Source of the DNA: Physocladia obscura
Lineage: Eukaryota > Chytridiomycota > Chytridiomycetes > Chytridiales > Chytriomycetaceae
Length of the DNA: 10,923 nucleotides
Assembly: GCA_027596945.1 (NCBI GenBank)
Contig: JADGJH010001279.1
Coordinates: forward strand, 1 to 10,923
Direction of reading: 5' to 3'
The number at the start of each line of letters is the position of its first letter. Within the stretch, counting starts at the first letter, position 1. The notes under the pieces were generated by a model. That model saw only the letters and a list, made by a program, of their open reading frames with translations, had not been told where the DNA came from and ran no database searches. Positions 1 to 8,101 of the stretch are shown here, one piece after another. The position numbers were made by a program, and so were the translations under genes.

Positions 1-66
1 TTAAATTTCATTTTTTGGTTGTTTGGTTTGTGTTTTGGGTCACATTTTATAGCGGCCTTGTTTCAC

Positions 67-241
67 ATTGGTGGGTTTTTTCTAATTTTTTTTTTTTTTT
101 TTTTGCTAAAATTGGAGTTCCAGATGAATTTGTTGGTAGCAGTTCAGCCGATGATGAATGGAGTCGAGTTGAGTGACGTGTTGGAAATGCTGCTGGGGCG
201 AAAGGCTTGCAAAAAAGTTTGTGTTTTGAAACCGAAGCCAT
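67..241 (-). CDS. Possible first exon of a mitochondrial-targeted protein (partial, leaves left edge)
   Basis: A minus-strand frame opens with ATG at 239-241 and stays open to a TAA at 47-49. The first 40 residues are rich in Ser, Arg, Lys, His, Ala and Pro with almost no acidic residues (for example FPTRHSTRLHSSS), which resembles a mitochondrial presequence. Codon choice (TCA, CCA, ACA, GCA) is like that of the other minus-strand genes here. The frame then crosses a 19-base homopolymer, giving a Lys run. A plausible donor (minus strand GTGAAA, first base 66) follows, after which the gene would continue off the window. No second exon is visible, so the function cannot be named. The opposite strand is also open (ATG at 124, stop near 315), so even the coding strand is uncertain. 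Confidence 0.3.
86..104. repeat. T19 homopolymer
   Basis: An uninterrupted run of 19 T on the plus strand. Tracts this long are prone to length error in sequencing and to slippage in vivo, so any frame crossing it, including the candidate exon at 67-241, should be treated with care. Confidence 0.9.
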
Positions 242-469
242 TTACTGGTTTGACGGATGCAATGAATCGTAGGGGAAACAGTAAAATATGTGGTAAAATT
301 ATCAAAAATCGATAAAACGAAAATTAACTAAAATTATTTTTACTAAATCACAGATGTTGGAGTTATTGATGAGAACAGGATTACTTGCTATTTTGCTTTG
401 CCGCAATGGTACAAATCTTCAAGTATGGTTGTGATTTGAGCATGAGAATTACATATAAAATTTTTTTTC

Positions 470-534
470 CATGTAACATATAAAAATTTTAATCTTGCTT
501 TGGTAAAGCTGTTACTTCAGATTCATGTAACATA
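470..534 (+). repeat. Short direct repeat in intergenic DNA
   Basis: The 11-mer CATGTAACATA occurs at 470-480 and again at 524-534. An ACATATAAAA-T-rich block near 450 recurs near 476, so this looks like a decayed local duplication. No function is evident. Confidence 0.5.
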
Positions 535-1124
535 AGTGGAATATATTAAAACCGACGATGACCATTCAATCAAACAAATGATACTTAATGATTCTTTCAG
601 TACTATTACCCAACAAGTGTTCTAGCCACATTCGCCATACTTGTACCAATTTAACAACCCGTTGGTACTGTTTTGCTGACTTACGAATTTTACACAACGA
701 TAATTTCTTTTGCCTTCTCCTTAACAGTGACATATAAAGCAACGTCTTCTTTTCAAAATAGTAGAATTATATAAAGAAATTCAGGTCTATCAAAAAGTAA
801 ATATTGTCATTTTTTAAATTGATAAATAATTTGTTTTTAATGCAACTCATCGAAAATATCAGAGATATAATTCACTTCAACAACACAATTTGGGTTAAAA
901 GGATAGGTTTTAACAAACTCCACAAAGTTGATTTGGAAGTTGCATGTAAACAACTTTGATTTCCAGAGAATAACTGCATTCCATCTCCTCAACTGTATTT
1001 CATCTCCTTCAGATAAAAGTCTCAGGAATTCAAAAAAACAGAGTCCCCATTGTTGTAAAGGTTATTAAGAAAGTACCAAAATTTTGCATTTTTCTGATCC
1101 ATCTCCATTCGCCAGTTTACTTGT

Positions 1125-1136
1125 AGCGCTAGCGCT
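1125..1136. repeat. 12-bp perfect palindrome AGCGCTAGCGCT
   Basis: AGCGCT is repeated in tandem, forming a perfect 12-bp palindrome in the otherwise AT-rich 3' flank of the lipoxygenase gene, about 150 bp beyond its stop codon. It could bind a dimeric protein or be chance. It is too compact to be a typical terminator hairpin. Confidence 0.5.
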
Positions 1137-1277
1137 GGGTTGCGTTTGCGTTTATGTTCATGAATTATGCTCTTTTTTAATTTTGGCTTCAACTTTCACT
1201 TGTGCTCATTTTCTCCCAGTAATAGCAAGCGGTGTGACCCATTTTTTCAGTGGCTCCGTCCCATGAAAAAAAAATTC

Positions 1278-1283
1278 TTTATT
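1278..1283 (-). terminator. Candidate polyadenylation signal AATAAA (lipoxygenase)
   Basis: The minus strand carries AATAAA starting a few bases after the TGA stop at 1288-1290, followed by a T-rich run. This matches the canonical eukaryotic signal. It lies unusually close to the stop, so a more distal site may be used. Confidence 0.4.
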
Positions 1284-1287
1284 CTTT

Positions 1288-4200
1288 TCAACGTTTGATG
1301 CTGCTCACAATTTTGGTGGACAACAATGATAGGTATGGTTCAGCTTTCCTTCCTGGCAGCGCCGCATTTCTTTGCTGAATTCTTTCATCTAAAGCTCCTA
1401 AATCTAGTTTAAATCTGTCGAATTCACCTTGTGCTTTATTTTCATTTGGCCCGAACAAATTTTCGCTTCTCTAGTTATACAAAATCAATACAGTAATGCA
1501 AGCGAAGACCTTCATTATTACCTGCCCCAGATATACTTCGGTTTGAGAGTATGAACCTACGGCTTTGAAAATGTTGAGGGCTGTAATGAATTCAGTTCGT
1601 GGTGGTAAGAATTTTACAAGCGTATCGTCTGTGGCATCGGGAATTACATTCTGCAAAGGCATCATTTGCGTTTTTAGGGGACGATTAAGCGGAAATGAGT
1701 AGTAGTTGAACTGTGTGTATCCAACTGACGAATGCTCTGGTTAACGTTATTATTATAATTATTACAACTATCAAAAAGAATAATAGACAGTTTTACGTGG
1801 TGCCGCAGTCCAAATTATCATTGAAAGACACTCAGCAAGGCTGTTTTTCGTCGGGAAGGAGACAGGAACTCCTTTGTCTCCATGATAGTTTGCAGATTCG
1901 GCAATCCACGCATTTAACTCCTTATCTGCTTCTACTGACTGATCTGACTGATAAAAGATGGAGATATACTCATGTACGTGCTTAGAAATCACTGAAAATA
2001 GGTCGCGCGCATCCTCTGCCCATGGCTGTAATTTTGAATTTGGGTTTTTTCAGAGTTCACAGAAAACAATAAACCAATAAATTCAGAAAATAGCTTAGCT
2101 TACATATTCGCCTGGATTATTTAAAGTTGAATATTCAATCGAAACGCCGTCAAATCCTCTGCTTTCCAGATCCTTCATAGGATTCCAATCAGAAAATCGC
2201 CACAGATTATAGTTAAAGGCAAAAAAGTCGTCCATGTTGTCCCCGATCGAAAAAATCTGGGATACAATCTGGAGTAATACTTCACGCGCCTCGGCGTTGA
2301 TGAACATTGTGCCATTGAAATATGTCTTCAAAAGTTTAAAGATAGGGTGTGTAGCATGCATTTGGCGATTCATAGCGATTGCAAACGGCTCTATACAAAG
2401 ATGTGTTCGCAAAAAGTGCGTTAGTAGCTCATGGATATGAGAGTCTGCAAGTGAAAAAAACATCTGATGAAAAAAAGATATCAAGTTAAATGGAAGCTCA
2501 GTTGCAATTGTTATCATATTATTATTTAATGAATACCTTCACAAGATCCCATGATTTCCGAGTCCCTTTATCTTCCACAGTTCCATCATTATCGTGGCTC
2601 GGTGGATAAAACACATTTCCATGTTCATCGAGTTGTATTGCCACGGGATATATTTCAGAATGCTCAACATCATGATATATCAACGCAACAGGCGCTACAA
2701 GGGAGCCTCCAATTGGCATTCCATTACCAATAGAAATATTCAAAAGCTTGACAAACGGGGTCAATTGTTTCCTGAAATCGACAATCGAAAAACGTCCTTC
2801 AGACACTAGATCGTCAAGGCTCTTTTTATTGCCAATAACGACGGCTTGCAGAATTGGAACTTGTGTGAGCTTGTCGCGAGATATCTTGAATAGGCTTTCT
2901 GGTGGGAATTGCGACGGATTCGGAGGAATTGCGCGAATCATTACTGGGTTACATCCAGTCACAAGCTGTCTTCCAAATACAGAGTCCTTGTACCACACAT
3001 CAGCAATTTCTGGCTTTTTGAAAAACTTGTAAACGTTATCGATGTCTGGAATGCTTTTAAACTGTGCATGCGTGTTTAATATTGAATCTGAGAACAAATA
3101 ATAAAACTAACATCAATTTGAACAGACATCAAATCTTTCAGAAATCCGACATGGCTCAAGTCCCTTAAGATGTCATATCCAAGATTATCATCGTCTAGCT
3201 CATTTCGGGGAATTTCTTTTGGGCTATTTCCCATCCCAACGGGAAGCCCAGCAATTAGAGCCTTTGGAACATAAATACTTCGCATTAAATTCAAATCTGA
3301 TTGGCGTATTTGCTGAATCACATATGGCAAATTACTCATGTTTGTAGACGTGAATTCCTAAATTCGAATTATTATGCAAAAAACAACAAAAAACCACACT
3401 CTCAATAAACAGGTCTTTTCAAGATTTTACCCCATTAAAAAACACTCTAGTATGTTCAACTGTCAGCCAATCGTAAACAGGGAAATGGAAAACAGCATCT
3501 CCGGAGGCTCCGCCAGGTTTGCTAATTTTAACAGCATCCACATACCATTCCTTCACTGGCGCAATACCATCAAATATTCCGCTTGCAGTTATTGTAATGG
3601 CATAAACAGTTCCAGAGATTTTAAATGTCGGATCATCAACCAAGAAAGTATTGTATGCTTTTTTTGACAAGGTAAAGTCAAAAATCGAATCTGACAAAAA
3701 TGAACAAAGGAAAAAATTAACAGGAAAAAATGTAAATATGGTTAAATTTAGCGTACGTGGTAAATTTTTCAGTTTTAGCGGCAAAGTTTGCAAAACAGTT
3801 GAGTTTGCGTCATTTTCCAAAGAGGTCAATACGGTGATCTTAAAGTCTGCAAAGTTTGTACCTTGATAAGTGCGATCTGTATTAATCTGCACAATAAAAA
3901 AAGAAAAGAAAGAAAAGAAATAAATTGCACAAAAATAATAGTAAAAAAAAAGTAAAAATTAAATGTGCTTCAATGGTAATCTAATGGGACATACTTCAAC
4001 ACGATAACTATCACCGACATCGCTAATTTCGGCATTGTTCTGTGAAACAAAATATTGAGGCCCTTTGCATTCTTTTAGATACACACTCTGAAATTCAGGT
4101 GTTTTATTTCCCGCGGCATCTACGATTCTAAAAATACGAGTTTCTCCTCTTGATGTTGATTCAAAATGCTCCACTTTTGAGAAAATATTTTCAGAGTTTG

Positions 4201-5517
4201 GGCTGACTGTGAACACTGTCAGACCAATGGGAATATCGTCTAAAGTCAAATTGCCTGTATCGACACCGTAAACAAGTTGAAATATTGCTGTGTGAGTTAT
4301 AGGATCAAACGTAATTTTGTAATGTATTTGAAGTGATTTAAGCTTGTTATATAGCTTTTTGTTTGACTCAGTTTGATTGAAACTCTAGTTTGAATTAAAT
4401 ATATGAAATAAAACACGTGAGTGACGGAAGGCAAAATAACCAACCCAAGAGCCGATATCATAAGTGGATAAATATAGCGCTTGTTCAGCAGAATGCCAGA
4501 TACCGTTTGCAAGAGAAAATGTGTTAAAGCCAGCAGAATCACGGCCAACAATGTGCTTATTGTCAATAAAAAAAACTCCATGCCAAATATCTGGGATGCA
4601 CGAATCCAGGTTCTTTTCGTTTGCTGGAGTCAAAATCAGCTCAGTCGGGGAAGAAACAGAAATTAAATCAAAGTTTCGTGTATCAATGGGATAAATGGTC
4701 GACGTGGAAGGAAAAAGAGAAGCCCACTCCCACTTTGCCATGTAGTGAATTACATGAGCGTTGACAGCAGTTCTTGCAATTTGTTTTTTTGGTTTTTTAT
4801 AATTACTTGGAATTTGTTCGTTAACTAAGAATGCAGCGATAAAATCGATTGGAATTCTGTCGTTTTCTAAATAAAGGGTTATTATTCTTATTCTTATTAT
4901 AATTCGAGGGAACAAATACCACCAAAGACGTTGAGAAAGAGGACAGACTCAACCGCAAGAACAGCAAGCTCTTTTGATCCAAATACGAGATGCGGATTAC
5001 TCTTCCGTGCGCTTTTGTAGTATCTGAGTCTGAGTTCCAACAATTCGTCAGCAGTGACAAATTTTTCGTCATTTGAAGCAGAAATGAAGTCCGCCAAAGA
5101 AATTGATTTTAGTGCAAGCTCTGGCGGGAGAAACACATATGACCCAGAAAAAGACGATGGATAATGCAAATGTGACTTTGCATTTGCCGTAACGTCAACA
5201 TTGAACGCGTCGGCGGCAACGGCAACAGCAGCATCAAGATTGTCTAGTGGAAGAAGCCCGCGGTTGGTGAGAGCAATAAGTGCGGGGTATTGAGGATATG
5301 GCGTATTGTTGTCGCCCTTAGTTATATCCTTGGAATTGGCGTTGGCGTTGGTGTTGGTGTGGTTGGGATCATTGTCAGTGCTGATTGCGCTGTTGCTACT
5401 GCTACTGCTATTTGCTTTCGGGTTCGTTGCGCTGCGTGGACTTCCCACGCTGAAACTGGACCGCGCTTTGCGCCCAAAGCGCCCGACTTCAACCACCAGG
5501 CTTTTGATTGTTTCCAT
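1288..5517 (-). CDS. PLAT-domain lipoxygenase with long N-terminal extension (11 exons)
   Basis: Lipoxygenases use a non-haem metal to add O2 to polyunsaturated fatty acids. Exons: 4920-5517, 4445-4866, 3995-4384, 3757-3886, 3431-3690, 3112-3357, 2537-3061, 2104-2463, 1797-2025, 1522-1736, 1288-1470; about 1,185 residues against roughly 660-900 for plant and animal enzymes. Residues 1-465 are unrecognised, with a Ser/Asn/Thr-rich stretch at 36-62. PLAT spans ~466-588, ending in a W...FPVYDWL signature. Catalytic landmarks are WYKDSVFGRQ then GCNP (705-721), metal ligands His868 and His873 (HELLTH), the RTHLCIEPFAIA motif, HPIFKLL, IIWTAAPQH with His1055, and the C-terminal RN...PYLSLL block ending SSIKR. 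Gly1059 sits where Asn/His/Ser is usual, and the last residue is Arg. Start: ATG at 5515-5517. Junction phases agree throughout; the exon 2/3 junction (weak donor GTTGGT) is least sure. Exons 3-5 contain no in-frame Met, which argues against a separate downstream gene. Catalytic identity is sure; fine gene structure less so. Confidence 0.9.
3691..3756 (-). other. Intron 4 of the lipoxygenase gene, 66 nt, in frame and stop-free
   Basis: The donor is GTACGC, the acceptor ends GTCAG, and splicing is phase 1, joining CCA-C to AT-TCG inside the PLAT domain. The intron length is a multiple of three and it contains no stop in the coding frame. An unspliced transcript would therefore add 22 mostly hydrophobic residues (phenylalanine-rich) rather than truncate the protein. 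Confidence 0.7.
3887..3994 (-). other. Intron 3 of the lipoxygenase gene, 108 nt, with long pyrimidine tract
   Basis: The donor is GTATGT and the acceptor TGTGCAG, joining ...SYRVE to INTDRTYQG in phase 0. The join restores a first PLAT strand (Y-x-V-x-I-x-T then GTNFADF), which supports the splice. On the plus strand 3896-3919 is an A/G-only stretch built of AAAGA-like units, giving a strong polypyrimidine tract next to the acceptor. It is the longest intron of this gene. Confidence 0.8.
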
Positions 5518-5603
5518 CAAAATTTGAATATGATGTGGGGAAAAAAAAATCCATGTTTCATTTCAAATTTATTTTCTTCCTTCAACTTGTGTAAATCATT
5601 CTC
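5518..5603. promoter_or_regulatory. Divergent promoter between the lipoxygenase gene and the plus-strand gene
   Basis: Only 86 bp separate the two ATGs (minus 5515-5517, plus 5604-5606), so both promoters and 5' leaders must share or overlap this DNA. It holds an A9 run and a T/C-rich stretch leading to the plus-strand gene. A 9-bp inverted repeat (AAATTTGAA 5520-5528, TTCAAATTT 5562-5570) puts TTCAAATTT in the sense direction upstream of each gene. No clear TATA box is placed usefully. The DNA is AT-rich, so the repeat could be chance. Confidence 0.55.
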
Positions 5604-7977
5604 ATGAATACCATGTCTGATAATTCACTTGGCGCTCTGCTGACTTCAAGTCTTTCTCTGTTTAATTCCAGCCTGGCTGACAATGCTAAAGAAAGTTTTC
5701 AAGACTTTACGTTTGATGACGATGATGACGATGGTGCATGGGGCAGTTCAAATCAATTCCATTCCGTAAATCCAATAACAGCATTGCTATCGCCAAACAA
5801 ACAAATTCACGAAATTATTTCACCATGGGGAAAGGGGAAATCGCGATCAAATAATAGTCGTCCAAAATCCATGTCGATGCTATTTTCAGTTGACAGTCAT
5901 ATATCCATGCTCCAAAGCAAATCAACAACAACGAAACGAAAAAAAGTTAAAAAATCACGCAGTCATGCGGATTTACCCCACCACTCATCCAGTTATGCAA
6001 AACTCGATCTATTGACTAACAGAGAAAGAACAACCAATAAGAGATCACGATTACCGCGTTCGATTTCAAATATCCACAATTCCAGTTCGACAGTCAAGTC
6101 TGAAGTTTGCGTTGGCAGCACCGCTCCTTCATCCATGTCGGCCAATTCTCCTGTCATAATTCCAATATCAATAACTAAAGGATCTAGCTTTGATCAAGAT
6201 AATACTGTGAAAACTTGTCAAATGCCAACATTACCTGTGTTAAAAGAAAAACTTTCAAATCTTTCACAAATGGTAATACCGATTTTGGCAATACCAGAGA
6301 GACAACAGCTGGAGCAGCCTGTTTCAAAAATATCGATACCACAATTACCAATACAACCATTGCCACCAAAATTAAAACCAAGACATCAGGCAAAAACAGC
6401 GCAATCAAGAAAAGTTGCAGTGAATTTCGCAACAATCACGATATATCCACCTGTGGAGAAACCAAAATCAGCAGCGTTAACGCCTCTATCGCGTCAATAT
6501 AGGTCTATTGGACGCGTAGGAACAGCGACTGGCCGACTTGAAAATGATACTCCTCAAAAGGTTCGTACCATTTATAATTTTGCAGAAACTGCAAGAACTG
6601 CCACAAACGCGAATGAGGCGGAAACTGTTACAAGAGAGCAACAATCTTCAGAAGTTGTGAAACCTACTAGAGTTCTGACTTCATCTCCAACTGTGTCCAA
6701 AGATACGGTGCCACATTGCTGTCTTTCTGTAGCAATGTCGATTTTTTCTGCTGCTTCGCGATTGATACCGAATTCCGCTGGAAGCGATTTTCTAGAAGAG
6801 TTTATTGAAGGTGCTGGAACTGGCAATACCACGCATCTGAATAATGGGCAAACATATCCCAGCATATTAGATCTAGGAAATATAAGTGAAAATCAATCAG
6901 TATCATGTTTGAAATTGAAAAGTCGACCTGTCGGTTAGTTCATTCATGCTTTTTCCTTCACTTTGACGAAAAAGCTTCCAAAAAGTACGCCTGCAAGACT
7001 TGGTAAAAAAATTTGACGAATCAAATGAACGAGATAAAAATGAACCGAAAACAGCCGCTCAAATATTCAAGTCTCTCAATATTACACCAAAGCGATTTTT
7101 GAAACTTTCATCGGGATCAGCACCTCCTCATATGCCCATCTGCCCAACTCTTTCCCAATCAAAAAATGAAAAATCAGAAGTTTTACCGCCCCATAGCCGC
7201 ATTGCAACATTTTTGCCACTATGTAAAGCTAAACATGCACTTGTTTTAAAACCACGAATTTCATCTGGTCTTCAAAGTATTAACTGTGTGGTTTCGCAAA
7301 GGCATCAGCATCATCAGCGTCTGCCGTTACAGCACCAACAACAAAAACAATATCAACAGCAACACGATGTAAATTCAAGTCAAATAAATCAAATGCCCTA
7401 CAATGCAAACGGAGCTTGGATTTATCTCAAACGGGCTCGAATTCCCCAGACTCTTGCAGCCAAAAAACGCACCACATCAATCTCACCTGGCTTAAATTCC
7501 GTCAATAACACTACTAATATCACTACAGCTGCACCTTTCGCAACGGCCTCCGTTGCTGTCGAAACCAACATACCCGGAGACACCAAAAAGCCAATCACCG
7601 GTAGCAAAATCAGGGCTGTCGGGAGAACCAAGTATTTTGTCAACGAATCGAATAGTGCTGTTGGTAATATTCACAGCAATGGCAGTGGTATTGCTAAAGA
7701 AATCTTGTTTGGCTTACCGATTAATTCATTGGCTTTATCTGATTTCGATTTTCAAGGCATAAGTAGTATGAGTGGTTGGGATGATGATACCGTGATAGTA
7801 AGTGGGAAAAACGTTGCGGCAATTTCAAACATCCCAAGCAGGTTTTTCCCAATAAACTCAGGTCAAATTTCAACCTTGATTTCTCCTTCAAACCCATCAA
7901 TGATTCAAGACAGAAAACAGTACCTGAGGCAAAAACACCCAGCAAAGATCACAATATTGAATTTGAATAAAAATTGA
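5604..7977 (+). CDS. Hypothetical low-complexity Ser/Thr/Lys-rich protein (two exons)
   Basis: I do not recognise this protein (about 773 residues). Exons are 5604-6933 and 6986-7977. The 52-nt intron has donor GTTAGT and joins in phase 1; an alternative AAG acceptor at 6997 (64-nt intron) would drop four residues. ATG 5604 is the first in frame after an upstream TAA at 5592-5594. Visible features: an acidic run (Asp38-43) followed by Trp46; a basic, nuclear-signal-like KRKKVKK at 111-117; several R-x-x-S or RS motifs such as RSHADLP and RSISN; a His/Gln-rich stretch at about 548-570; and a second Trp-acidic motif, GWDDD, near 707-711. There are no membrane segments, signal peptide or enzyme motifs, and most of it is probably disordered. 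A regulatory or scaffold role is possible but only a guess. It is divergent from the lipoxygenase gene and convergent with the nucleoporin gene. Confidence 0.8.
7966..7971 (+). terminator. AATAAA near the end of the plus-strand gene
   Basis: AATAAA overlaps the last codons just before the TGA at 7975-7977. It could serve as a polyadenylation signal only if cleavage falls within the next tens of bases, inside the 124-bp convergent spacer. The position inside the CDS makes this tentative. Confidence 0.25.
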
Positions 7978-8101
7978 TCGAATTGGTTTCAAAAAAACAA
8001 AGAAAAATTGAGACAAACAAGTAACTAAACACACACACACTCAAACACGGGTCGCAAATGATCATACCCTTACGTAATCAAAGCATTAACACCACATTAA
8101 T
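7978..8101. other. Convergent 3' spacer with (AC)6
   Basis: 124 bp lie between the stop of the plus-strand gene and the stop of the nucleoporin gene, so their 3' UTRs probably overlap. It holds a short A-rich start, an (AC)6 run at 8029-8040, and no clear AATAAA for the minus-strand gene. Confidence 0.6.

Larger units (their letters stand above)
242..1287. other. AT-rich intergenic region without a supportable gene
   Basis: About 1.05 kb with stops dense in all six frames. The only longer frame (plus strand, ending near 1266) lacks an ATG start. I looked for tRNA B-box/T-arm patterns and found none. The left end would be the promoter of the candidate gene at 67-241 if that gene is real; the right end is the 3' flank of the lipoxygenase gene. 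The region contains a local duplication (470-480 and 524-534 share CATGTAACATA, each near an ACATATAAA stretch), an 8-bp inverted repeat at 923-930/951-958, and a 12-bp palindrome at 1125-1136. None identifies a known element. Confidence 0.6.

Noticed and set aside
19..315. A 98-residue plus-strand frame at the left edge
   Set aside because: It has no ATG at its start and crosses the T19 run. An internal ATG at 124 leaves a 63-residue frame with no family signal. The minus-strand reading is slightly preferred, though neither is strong.
923..958. An 8-bp inverted repeat (CAAAGTTG...CAACTTTG) as a structured RNA or terminator
   Set aside because: The stem is short, the loop is 20 nt and pairing does not extend, so chance is an adequate explanation in AT-rich DNA.
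1084..1266. A 60-residue hydrophobic plus-strand frame downstream of the lipoxygenase gene
   Set aside because: It begins at TTG, not ATG, has no supporting context, and lies in the 3' flank of the lipoxygenase gene.
3088..3111. A 24-nt intron in the lipoxygenase gene (GTTAGT to CTCAG)
   Set aside because: It is too short for normal splicing and would run into a TAA at once. A 50-nt intron to the next CAG (3062-3111) keeps the frame and restores the conserved F-K-S-I-P start of the following block.
4288..4416. An alternative intron 2 of the lipoxygenase gene (donor GTGTTT, acceptor ACACAG, 129 nt)
   Set aside because: It also keeps the frame and so is not excluded, but it would discard about 32 codons of open, protein-like sequence and is longer than the neighbouring introns. 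I preferred the 60-nt intron 4385-4444 despite its weaker donor.
4297..4581. A 94-residue minus-strand frame with hydrophobic, membrane-like segments
   Set aside because: It is out of frame with both lipoxygenase exons it overlaps, and its hydrophobicity comes from frame-shifted reading of those exons and the intron between them.
5290..5607. Plus-strand frames rich in Val, Gly and Leu opposite lipoxygenase exon 1
   Set aside because: They are the antisense of the Asn/Thr/Ser/Ala low-complexity stretch of exon 1. One would overlap the divergent promoter and the start of the next gene.
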